Below, one piece after another: positions 11,023 to 19,744 of a stretch of 64,000 bases of DNA (positions are counted from its first letter, which is position 1; each line of letters begins with the position of its first letter). The notes below the pieces were generated by a model. The model was not told where the DNA came from. It made no database searches and saw only the letters and a program-made list of their open reading frames with translations. Origin of the DNA: Pezicula radicicola (Eukaryota; Ascomycota; Leotiomycetes; Helotiales; Dermateaceae); assembly GCA_003008705.1 (NCBI GenBank), contig PDUO01000005.1, positions 437,997 to 501,996 on the forward strand. Direction: 5' to 3'. Position numbers and translations under genes: made by a program.

Positions 11023-12573
11023 TCAGTCCCAGTCATGCTCAACACGCCATGCATCTTTCTCCCCAAGTCCTGCATTGATGAGATCACAATCCCGATGTCC
11101 CCATTTCTCCCTGTACATGGCTCGCGAATGTTCAAAATTCAGGTTGATGCTATCCTCGAAACCTTGGGGATCACGGTAGTAAGGCTCGCCCTCGCCTCCC
11201 TTCTGCCGTGCCTGCCAAGTGTTTCTTCCTCGCTTGCTCGATACTTTAGAGGTCTCCATCTGGTTGCAAACGCCAAGAAGGTCTTTGAATGAAGAACTGT
11301 TGAAAGTATCGTCTTCCCATGACTTTTGGATGTCAGAAGTGCCTAACAAAGGAGTGAAAACACGCCGTTCAAGCTGGGCGGCTTTTGCAGCTTCGTGTTC
11401 TTCTTGCTCCTCTCGGTCTAGAATAGCATTGATATCAATGAAGCTTGGCTTCTGAACTGTCCCGCCTGTAGATCTCTTGCGATACAGTACAATCAGATCA
11501 TCTAAAGCAGTTGCAACATCGTAAATGTGACCGGCTTTAGCGTCTGTAACCTTGAATCCACGCATAAATAATCGTTCGTGCATATCACAATCTCCCATAT
11601 AGAAGGGAATGCTTGTATCCCACCCGCCGACCTCCTCGTATGCCTTTGTCTGTACCAATGCGAGGTGGTCATAGTGGAAGGTTCGCACAGCCCATCTCTG
11701 ATTCGTCAATTGTTCCGATGCAGGAGGTTGGTTGATCTTGTCTCCCCAGTTTTCTGGAGGACCATGGGTGTTATCATATTCGCGCTCTGGCTCAGGTTTC
11801 CAATTGGGAGAAGTCGTGGCTCGCAGGGTCTCGACAGCGAGTGTATAGAGAGATTTGAACTCATCGCTGGATTGGGAGATGGAGTCAGGTTCGAGTTGTT
11901 TTCTCTCCAGCCCGTCTTCATAACTCAATGCTAAGACATCCATGTGCGACCAGAAGTAATGCGGCCACTCATGCTGTATCGCTGTCCAGAGATAGAAGTT
12001 CTGCAATTGCGCGAAAGTGAACAGCGTAGGCGTAATAACAACATTCACACCCAGCAGCTGCAATCTGGTATGGTTCAAGAAGAACGGATTCTGCAAAGAT
12101 AGTCTGCCATGTTTATTGCTATCCATGACCCCCGTATTCTCCACCACAATGATGTCCTCCGGTGGCCATCCAGCTGTAATGTATCCAACGACAGCCTGCT
12201 GTAGCAAGCGCCAATTGCGAGTGAACCCAATGAAGAGAGGTGTTTTCTCGGCGACATGAGGAGAGGGAGGACGATTCCATGATGGTATTGGTGGAAGATC
12301 GCCGGGAGACTGTGCTATTTCTGCGAAGGGGAAGTTGTCGACTACGGGAGGAAGAGGTTTCGTTGAGGGACGGGGCTTGTAGATGGGATGTGGTGGGTGA
12401 TAGGCAGGCTGCTCCTCTGGAGCCAACGGGAGAAGCTCATTCTGCGGCGTCAGGGTTAGTTCCTCACTCACTGGTGCCAGGATTTGAGATGGCAGCGAGC
12501 CCTGTAGGGTGTAGATGACTAGAAAAAGTGAGAGCGTTGCGAAAACCAGACTGTACCAGCGTAAGGGAGCCAT
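11023..12573 (-). CDS. Type II membrane protein, glycosyltransferase-like (unrecognised family)
   Basis: An intronless frame of 516 aa from the ATG at 12573 (MAPLRWYSLVFATLSLFLVIYTL), whose first helix is an N-terminal signal anchor. A Pro-rich stem follows (about aa 35-110: PEEQPAYHPPHPIYKPRP). The luminal domain begins TPLFIGFTRNWRLLQQAVVG and continues DIIVVENTGVMD, NVVITPTLFTFAQLQN, HYFWSHMDVLALSYED, WAVRTFHYDHLALV and GGWDTSIPFYMGDCDMHERL. The pattern of a beta strand ending in VENTG, an acidic SHMDV site and a later GDCDMHERL block resembles GT-A glycosyltransferases, and the topology fits a Golgi enzyme. I do not recognise a named family. Acidic SHMDV may be the metal site (inference). 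The frame also reads upstream to a TTG, which I rejected in favour of the ATG. Confidence 0.75.
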   Translation of the reverse strand: MAPLRWYSLVFATLSLFLVIYTLQGSLPSQILAPVSEELTLTPQNELLPLAPEEQPAYHPPHPIYKPRPSTKPLPPVVDNFPFAEIAQSPGDLPPIPSWNRPPSPHVAEKTPLFIGFTRNWRLLQQAVVGYITAGWPPEDIIVVENTGVMDSNKHGRLSLQNPFFLNHTRLQLLGVNVVITPTLFTFAQLQNFYLWTAIQHEWPHYFWSHMDVLALSYEDGLERKQLEPDSISQSSDEFKSLYTLAVETLRATTSPNWKPEPEREYDNTHGPPENWGDKINQPPASEQLTNQRWAVRTFHYDHLALVQTKAYEEVGGWDTSIPFYMGDCDMHERLFMRGFKVTDAKAGHIYDVATALDDLIVLYRKRSTGGTVQKPSFIDINAILDREEQEEHEAAKAAQLERRVFTPLLGTSDIQKSWEDDTFNSSSFKDLLGVCNQMETSKVSSKRGRNTWQARQKGGEGEPYYRDPQGFEDSINLNFEHSRAMYREKWGHRDCDLINAGLGEKDAWRVEHDWD

Positions 12574-13714
12574 TGTGGCTATTGAGATGGTGGAAGAAGG
12601 CAAGAATGACTGGCGACCTTGTCCAGGTTGAGCTCGTGGCTGTATAGCAAAATATACCTACCTTACACCTTATTTGAATGGAGTCATCTCGACACGCTGA
12701 TGTGATGCGTTGCACGTCGAGAATCACCGCGTCGCATCGCGCATAATGGGTTGTCATGCTAGCACGTGACTCAATTTTGCGTCTTCACTTCTCTCGTTAC
12801 CTTGCTCAATCTGTGAACGACTCTTTACTCGGCTTGGCAATAGTCGACGTGTCCACGCATCTCATCTGAAAGGTGTAGCACGCTGATGAGGATCTGGAGA
12901 GAGCGGAATAAGTACAGAGGCAGCGTGATCAGACGTACTATCGCAATTGGCACTCAGCATAACTACTCCACAGCCACAACGATCACTATCATGTTCCATC
13001 AAGGACTGTCAACGTCAAACGAGACACCTCAAGAAGAAAGCCCGCAAAAGAGAGAAAAAAACCACAAGAGAGCCCTCAGGAAAATAAAAGCCACAAGAAG
13101 AACCCCTTAATCCGCACTTCCCAAGCAGCGAAGCACACATCTGTCACAACTCCCGTATCTCGGCCTGCAGAGCACATCCCGCCAGCCACTGCCCATGACT
13201 GTGCGGCCTGGAACGGACCCAGGATTCGATGGAATGCAAAGCTTGGACCAGTTATAGCTATGAAGCTAGCGATGGTGGATTCCTGACTCGTTCGCCTTGG
13301 AGGAGTTGCTGGTTGAAAGATGGTGGTGATGAAGAAGAAGAAAAAGAAGAGGTGAGGCGTGGTGTGGTTAAGGTATTTAGGTTGGGAAGTGACGCTTGTG
13401 AATTTGTGAGGAGGGAAAGTACGATATTGTGGTTTGTTTTGGAAGGAGCGACCTTGTTACACGTGATCGATGGGCAAGCAGTTCCAGGTTGAGAGGGTCC
13501 TACCAGAAGGTAAGATCTGAATTATTTCTTGTCCTTGCAGTACAAAATCTCTCGATGTCTTGGTTAAGTAGCCAATGGTACTTTAGCAACGTTCATATTT
13601 ATTGCTTCAATATTTGGGCCCCTCCCTTACAGCCGACCGCATTCTCACCAATATGAGTATATGAGTTACGAGCAGCCTTTTCTTTTGTCCTACTTCCTCC
13701 AGAATCTCTTTACA
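12574..13714. other. Divergent intergenic region, no supported gene
   Basis: About 1.1 kb between a minus-strand and a plus-strand membrane-protein gene. Short frames only, up to about 97 codons and overlapping on both strands. Likely the promoters of both genes. Confidence 0.45.
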
Positions 13715-13753
13715 ATGGCTACCCAAGTAAAATGCCTCGCTATACCAAAGTAG
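13715..13753 (+). promoter_or_regulatory. Upstream ORF overlapping the DUF3431 start
   Basis: An ATG 17 bases upstream of the main start opens a 12-codon frame (MATQVKCLAIPK, then TAG) that overlaps the main start codon in another frame. If transcribed, it would lower initiation at the main ATG. Alternatively the transcript starts downstream of it. Confidence 0.35.
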
Positions 13754-14916
13754 CAACTTTTCGATCTACGAGACGGTCCTTTCGTCTCATTGTCTTCTCT
13801 CTCCTCCTTTTCATTGTTTCCCTCCTGTTCCTCCGAAAGCTATGCGAGTTCAATGGAAAAGGCTACTGCTTCCACAGAGCCGAACTACCCAGCTACCTCG
13901 AAAAGATCAAACCCGTAGTACCACATCGCAGTCCCGTCAACACGAAAGGGCCAACCGTCAACTTAGTCGTAGGCACAGTTCTCGGAGACGACATATCATG
14001 GACATCTGAGATTACAATACCCAATCTCAAAATAATTCGCTATATCTGGGATGACCCTAAAGCAGAATACCATCCTGCTAGGAAACAGGGTCGCGAAGCA
14101 ATGATATACCATACATATTTTCGCGACTTCTACGATAACCTCCCGGATATCTCCATCCTAATCCACACGCACGAGAAACCCTGGCACGCAGAATCCTTTC
14201 TATTCAACTCTCTCAGCTACACAATCTCCAGTCTAGACCTTGATCAGGTAGTCAAACGCAAATACGTAAATCTTAGAATCGGTTGGCAAGATGGATGTCC
14301 AAACTGGATTAATACTTCAGTTTCAACTACAGATTCAAACTCCGCGAAGCAAGAAGAACCCTTCATTCGACAAGCTTTCCTGGACAATTTTGCTTCGAGG
14401 AACTTTGGAGGTACGAAGGGAAATCTTACGGTTCCGGAGATCTTTGCGCAGCCTTGCTGTTCTCAGTTTGCTGTTACGAGAGATACCATTCGTACTATTC
14501 CACTCAAGGAATATTCATTCTATATCCAGTGGCTCTCGAAGACTCCCCTACCTGATCAGATCTCTGGACGCGTCTGGGAGCATTTTTGGCAATATCTCTT
14601 CACGGGAAAAGCAGTAGATTGCCCGATTGGATGGAAAACACTTTGTCAAATGTACGGTGTCTGTTTCGAAAATCAGAGCGAGATGGAAAGATTCAGACAG
14701 CTCGAGATTGAAAAGGATTGGTTAATCTTTGGGTTGCGAGGATTTGGAGGATTTTGGAGGGAATTGAGGAATCCGGATAGGGTGGGTAGGGTGAGAGGCA
14801 GGATTAGGGATATCGATATCGATATGGGGATGAGGTTAGGGCAAGCGGTCAACAAGGGATTAGACCAAGGCCCTCCCGCTTGGAGGGATAGGATGGGTGA
14901 TTTATACGAGGAGTGA
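13732..14916 (+). CDS. DUF3431 family membrane-anchored protein
   Basis: Intronless 394-aa protein. Residues 15-36 (RSFRLIVFSLLLFIVSLLFL) form a signal anchor, so the rest should be luminal or extracellular. The remainder matches the fungal DUF3431 pattern: VNLVVGTVLGDDISWTSE, GREAMIYHTYFRDFYDNLPD, ISILIHTHEKPWH, KYVNLRIGWQDGCPNWIN and QFAVTRDTIRTIPLKEY, then WEHFWQYLFTGKAVDCP. The histidine pair in the IHTHEKPWH block and the late cysteines are typical. Biochemical role is unknown in the family; glycosyltransferase-like activity is often suspected. The C-terminus carries DIDIDMG, a small acidic repeat. The next gene downstream on the same strand is the monooxygenase, about 960 bases away, so no operon-like link is claimed. 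Confidence 0.85.
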   Translation: MPRYTKVATFRSTRRSFRLIVFSLLLFIVSLLFLRKLCEFNGKGYCFHRAELPSYLEKIKPVVPHRSPVNTKGPTVNLVVGTVLGDDISWTSEITIPNLKIIRYIWDDPKAEYHPARKQGREAMIYHTYFRDFYDNLPDISILIHTHEKPWHAESFLFNSLSYTISSLDLDQVVKRKYVNLRIGWQDGCPNWINTSVSTTDSNSAKQEEPFIRQAFLDNFASRNFGGTKGNLTVPEIFAQPCCSQFAVTRDTIRTIPLKEYSFYIQWLSKTPLPDQISGRVWEHFWQYLFTGKAVDCPIGWKTLCQMYGVCFENQSEMERFRQLEIEKDWLIFGLRGFGGFWRELRNPDRVGRVRGRIRDIDIDMGMRLGQAVNKGLDQGPPAWRDRMGDLYEE

Positions 14917-15878
14917 TGCGAATGAGTTTTCTTGGTTAATCAAGTCATAGGCAACTAACTATCCGAAATAATGTGGACTTTGCGAAGTAGTAAAATTCGG
15001 TGTTGAGATTTTGCATGTGAGCAAATACTGCACGACACGAAGCCAAAATGCTGCCTGTAAACAAGCATGGAAACCCTCTCTATTCGAATACTTCACCTCG
15101 TGGCCATCAAAGCAACTACAGGCTAAGTTTCTCGGCAACCCTCCGACTCCTGCACAAACGAGCCACTCGCATCAAGCTGTCATCGACGGACCCCTTCTTT
15201 TCATCCCATATACCGGTAGCGAACAACGGATAAATGATCTACGAATCGATCTTTACCATAAAAGAACACATTTTGCGAGACGTCCAAATTGCCTCGGTTC
15301 ACTTCCCACCAGACATCACTCCTGTAATATTCGTTGCCACCTTCTGATTCCGTCGTAATGATAACAATGATTACACTTTATTCCCCACGCAACTCTCGCA
15401 ATGGTAGGAAACAATCGGTTAGTATAATGCCCCGCGTCCGTCGTGCCCATGTCGATCGTCCCGAGGAAGTTGCCAAGGATTCTAGGTGGTAATTTCAACG
15501 GGGCTGATTCCGCTGTTTCGGGCATTCATGATCGCCACAAGGGACAGTCGGTGCTCATCGCATCAACGAACGGACCTCGGCCGATCACCACTTTATGGTG
15601 TGGTCATGAGAAAAAGTAGTTGACGTTTCAATCATAATACATAACTATCTCCCAACTTCGGTTCCTCTTTACTTTTCTTGTTATTCCATCCTATCTTTCA
15701 GAAGAACCTGCGGTTGTATCAGCACCTTATTTTGATCTCGTTCGTCTCTTTCATTCAGCACCGTACACTAAAGAAAAGCTTAAGATCATTAAGCATTCTA
15801 TCAGGCCACGACTACAAAACGCTGAAAAGCTCACGACGGTACACATACAACTCTAATCACCATATTCCTCAGATCCAG
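14917..15878. other. Intergenic, promoter of the monooxygenase gene
   Basis: Short frames on both strands (up to 115 codons from a GTG) with no recognised domain. The 67 codons open just upstream of the monooxygenase ATG start at TTG and are Ser/His/Lys-rich, so they look like leader rather than protein. Confidence 0.45.
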
Positions 15879-17375
15879 ATGTCAAGAATGGGAGACACAG
15901 GATCTCTAGGAGTCACCGACTTCGACGTCGTGATAATAGGGGCTGGCATATCAGGAATCAACGCAGCATACCACGTCCAAACCTCACTACCACACTACAC
16001 CTACACAATCCTCGAATCACGCGGAGCAATTGGAGGAACATGGGATCTCTTCCGCTATCCAGGAATCCGATCAGATTCAGACCTATATACCTTTGGATAT
16101 CCATGGAGACCTTGGGAATCTTCAAAGGCCATTGCCGAAGGGGATTTAATTCGAGATTACATCCGAGAATCAGCTGAAGAATACAAAATTGATAAGCATA
16201 TCAAATTCCACACGAAACTCCTGGCAGCAGATTGGTCTTCAACACGTCAATCTTGGTCTCTCTCCGTAGACGCAAACGGCACTCAGCAAAACCTGGTCGG
16301 AAAATTCGTAATCTTCGCATCTGGTTACTACGACTACAACGAGCCACTCAAAACCCACATCCCGGGCCTCTCCAACTTCAAAGGAACGGTAGTCCATCCT
16401 CAATTCTGGCCCGAAGATCTAGATTACACGGACAAGAAAATCATCATCATCGGATCCGGCGCAACAACAATAACACTCCTGCCCAACCTAGCTCAAAAAG
16501 CCTCCAAAGTAACAATGCTCCAACGATCACCCAGTTACGTAGTTTCTCTACCATCAGTCGACACCCCAGGCGAATGGATCAAGCAACTCCTCCCAAAATA
16601 TCTAGCAGCACGACTCATCCGCCTCAAATTCATAGTCTTACCCTTCATATTCTTCCTACTCTGTCGCGCATACCCCGGTATCGCAAAACGAATAATCTCA
16701 AAAAACACAACCAAAATGCTCCCCCCTTCCATCCCACAAGATCCAAACTTCAAACCTTCATATAATCCATGGGAACAAAGACTTTGTATCTGTCCCGACG
16801 GCGATTTCTACGAAGCGTTACGTGAGGGAAAAGGAGATGTAGTTACCGATACCATTAAAACGGTGACGGAAACCGGAATCGAGACCGATCATGGAAAGAC
16901 ACTTGATGCAGATATCATCATAACAGCAACGGGTCTAAAAATGCAATTAGTAGGCGGGGCACAAATAAGCGTAGACGGAACACCACTTCCATTCTCCAAA
17001 AAATTCATGTGGAAGGGAACGATGGTTCAAGATCTTCCCAACGCAGCTTATGTTCTAGGCTACACAAACGCATCATGGACATTAGGATCAGAAGCAACGA
17101 GTCAATTGATTGTTCGAATCTTGAAATATATGGATGCGAGGGGTAAGACGAGTGTGGTTCCTCGGGTTAAGGAAGGAGAGAAGATTGAGAAGAGGAATTT
17201 GATGAATTTGAGTAGTACTTATATTGTTGAAGCGAAGGGGTTATTGCCTATGGGTGGTGATCGTGGCTGTTGGTTACCGAGGAGTAATTATTTTAAGGAT
17301 TTGTGGAATGTTAAGTTTGGGAGTATTGAGGATGGGTTGGTTTATACTGGGGGAGAGGTTGCTAAGGTTAAATAG
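15879..17375 (+). CDS. Class B flavin monooxygenase, Baeyer-Villiger type
   Basis: FAD- and NADPH-dependent monooxygenase that inserts oxygen into ketones (Baeyer-Villiger) or oxygenates heteroatoms. 498 aa, single exon from the ATG at 15879 (MSRMGDTGSLG). The first Rossmann site is DVVIIGAGISGINAAYHV. The motif GGTWDLFRYPGIRSDSD is the usual FAD-contact block of this group. The fingerprint FKGTVVHPQFWP (about aa 164-175) matches FxGxxxHxxxWP exactly. The NADPH Rossmann site is KIIIIGSGATTITLLPNL. DIIITATGLKMQL is the ATG motif linking the domains. Hydrophobic residues around 245-265 (IVLPFIFFLLC) may form a membrane-contact helix. Substrate unknown. An upstream in-frame extension exists only from a TTG. 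Confidence 0.92.
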   Translation: MSRMGDTGSLGVTDFDVVIIGAGISGINAAYHVQTSLPHYTYTILESRGAIGGTWDLFRYPGIRSDSDLYTFGYPWRPWESSKAIAEGDLIRDYIRESAEEYKIDKHIKFHTKLLAADWSSTRQSWSLSVDANGTQQNLVGKFVIFASGYYDYNEPLKTHIPGLSNFKGTVVHPQFWPEDLDYTDKKIIIIGSGATTITLLPNLAQKASKVTMLQRSPSYVVSLPSVDTPGEWIKQLLPKYLAARLIRLKFIVLPFIFFLLCRAYPGIAKRIISKNTTKMLPPSIPQDPNFKPSYNPWEQRLCICPDGDFYEALREGKGDVVTDTIKTVTETGIETDHGKTLDADIIITATGLKMQLVGGAQISVDGTPLPFSKKFMWKGTMVQDLPNAAYVLGYTNASWTLGSEATSQLIVRILKYMDARGKTSVVPRVKEGEKIEKRNLMNLSSTYIVEAKGLLPMGGDRGCWLPRSNYFKDLWNVKFGSIEDGLVYTGGEVAKVK

Positions 17376-18633
17376 ATGGACGTAATATGGAAAAAAAAAG
17401 GCGGTTTTCTTCGTTTGTAGCGTTCTAGTTTTGTACATTTTCTTGTTTGTTGGGTTATTTGTGACTGAGTAGGTATTTTTTATGTATCCTCCTTTTCTGT
17501 ATAAACTCTCGCTATTAGTAGAAATAATCTTACTCTTCCCACACAAGCTACCTATTCTTCATATACGAGCTAAGAATAGCCACTTTCCATCCTTAGACCA
17601 CTGCTCTTTTGTCAAGTTTTGCACTAGGTTGCTAAAAATATGTATAAACTTAGGTCAAACCTAGTGCATAAGAGTACCTATATCGTTCTCTGACACTATC
17701 AAGGACTGTCTGTACAACCTTCGAATATACACCTTAAATTAGGCTATAGCTTTAACAATTATAACTCAGGCGATCTTCCTGTGCGAATCTGTCTTAACAT
17801 GTCGAATAAAGTTCGATAAGAAAGGACACTCATGTAATACTACAAGTAGAAGATAAGGAAGAATATCTTACTTTAATCACCCTTTATAAGTTACTGTATA
17901 AGCATCCCTCATATAAAATAACCATTTACAATTTTTAAAGATGTAATATAAAGGTAACAGCATTTTCAAAAGCAATGTTTTCTTCTTAGTAGACGAGGTA
18001 ACACTTAACAAATTCAATAGGTACATAGAGAACGCAAACACGATACCTGAAGTACAGACATTACAGTAGTTATTCTTAATATATAACCCTAACCCTGTGG
18101 AATTTTTATCCTGAATTATTTTATAGTGTAATGTATTAGAGCCCTTTCAAATGGTAATCGTCGTGAGAATTCCACAGTCCGAAGACAAAATACTAGCAAC
18201 AGGGAGAGAGATGTCAGCAAAAACAGCCTGCTTTTCTTTTTCTCTCGCACAGGGGAAATTCTAGTAAGTAATGATTAAGGAATTATACATTAATTAGTGT
18301 GAGAAATGGCTTATTAGCACTCTGAAGAGCCATAGCATATTACCCCTTTGTGCGTTTGTTTAAAGATACATTTCCCATACAGCCGCTTGCTATAGTGCAA
18401 AAACCCTTTGCGTAATCTGCAAGGTCCTAAAAGTACAAAAACTCCTCAATCCTAATATTTATTCACCTGACCTACATATAGGACAAGTTCGAATAACTCG
18501 AGAGTACCACCTATCTGCACACACTAAATGAAAAACATGCAAACATCGTAAACCCTTAACACTTTCATCATCTTGAATAGCTTCTAAACAAATTGCACTT
18601 TGTAAAGATCAGCATATGCTAAAATATAAACTC
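17376..18633. other. AT-rich gene-free block
   Basis: Low-GC sequence with no coding frame I can support. It contains a hairpin with perfect 10-base arms (GCACTAGGTT at 17621 and its complement ending 17667) and a second with CTGTGGAATT arms at 18095-18104 and 18168-18177, just after two telomere-type units (aaccctaaccct, 18085-18096). TpA-rich composition suggests RIP-mutated repeat remains (inference). Confidence 0.5.
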
Positions 18634-19019
18634 TTAATAATTAAAAAGGACACACCAAATCACTCTGTCCCAATCTGTATCCGTAACCTGACCTCCCTGA
18701 CATCTTACGGCTCTTCTTTTCCATTCAGAGTAGTTTAAGGATTCGTAAGTCTCGCTACCATTGGTATATGCAATTCTTCTTCTCCTAGCTCTAAGCCGTC
18801 GTATAAGATACCCGCTAGAAGCCTCATTACCATCTCTCTCCCGTAGAAAAACAAGAACTAGAATAATACACACCTTAAGAGACCAGTCAACGATAATCCA
18901 AGGACAGCACCCACAAAAACCAAGGCTAATCGATTCGGTGATTGTAACTTAACATCATTCAAAGCCGCAGCCGCTTCTGAAGTCTCCATCTTGAATGAGG
19001 AGATGGGTGGGGTAGTCAT
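18634..19019 (-). CDS. Small single-pass membrane protein (108 aa), unrecognised
   Basis: Two exons assembled by eye: 18874-19019 and 18634-18814, with a GT-AG intron of 59 bases and matching phase (total 327 bases). The product begins MTTPPISSFKMETSEAAAAL and has one hydrophobic helix (LALVFVGAVLGLSLTGLLSG, about aa 33-52). A very basic stretch (RRLRARRRRIAY) follows, then a polar tail with an Asn-linked glycosylation-like NGSETY and TDTDWDRVIW near the end. Positive residues straight after the helix suggest the C-terminus faces the cytosol. No homologue comes to mind. A foldback element begins only about 28 bases upstream of the ATG, so the native promoter may have been displaced. It may be a remnant rather than an expressed gene. 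Confidence 0.45.
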
Positions 19020-19046
19020 GGAATTAATTATTTGGCAGACAAAAGC

Positions 19047-19744
19047 TTAATTTATTCCAAGGACTAGAGTGCGGAATGCGGCGCCTACCCCACGCCCTTG
19101 GTCGTGTGTGCCCCCATGGGGGGTCTTGGCGCCGAGTATATGGGTCGCGTGCCTAGCTACATGTGCCTTGATCATAGGATATAATTAGGACACGTGTTCT
19201 ATACGGAGGCAGACGTGTAGATTTAGTAATATGTGACTTATTTCTGCTTTACTTTCTGTTTTCTACTTATATAAGGTTTTTGGCTTTTGTATGTTTTCGT
19301 ATTACTAGTCAAACGAAGACTAGAGCCTTAAGGAACAGTTGCTGATATTTTGGACTAAGCCTAAAGTAGAGACTTGTCAGCAAGAAGCAAAAAGCAAAGA
19401 AGAAAGCAAAAGGTAGAAAGTAAAGTAGAAATAAGTCATATATTACTAAATTGTAATAATTAATTCTATACGTCTTCCTACCTGTAGTACATGAAAAGGC
19501 ACATAGAAACACATGTCCTAATTATGTCCTAATTGAGGTACATGCAAGTTTAGATATAGGTTAATACCCCATATTATAACCCACGACCCAACCCGTGGGT
19601 AGGTTAGCCTAGGTACGCCCTAACCCGTGTGTGAGTTGGCCCTAGGTCGTGTGCCCCATGGGTTTTATAACAGCCCAAATGGTGCCCCCCCATGGAGCCC
19701 TATTCCGCACCCTATGTAGGACTCTAGTTCCTGAAAATAAATTG
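19047..19744. mobile_element. Foldback / inverted-repeat element, about 700 bases
   Basis: Two long imperfect arms face each other. The left end reads aatttattccaaggactaga and then tgcggaat; the complement of the right end reads aatttattttcaggaactag and then gggtgcggaat. The cccatgggggg block, ataattaggacac(g/a)tgtt, ctatacg and the run ending ttactttct recur in the same order in both arms. The centre is about 19300-19400. No transposase frame is present, so it is non-autonomous (MITE or foldback type), or two oppositely oriented copies of one repeat. No clear target duplication could be defined by eye. It lies between the 108-aa gene and the truncated 5' end of the ATPase pseudogene. Confidence 0.6.

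Noticed and set aside
15678..15878. 67-residue N-terminal extension of the flavin monooxygenase
   Set aside because: It begins at TTG and is low-complexity Ser/His/Lys; the ATG at 15879 leaves the usual short lead before the FAD site.
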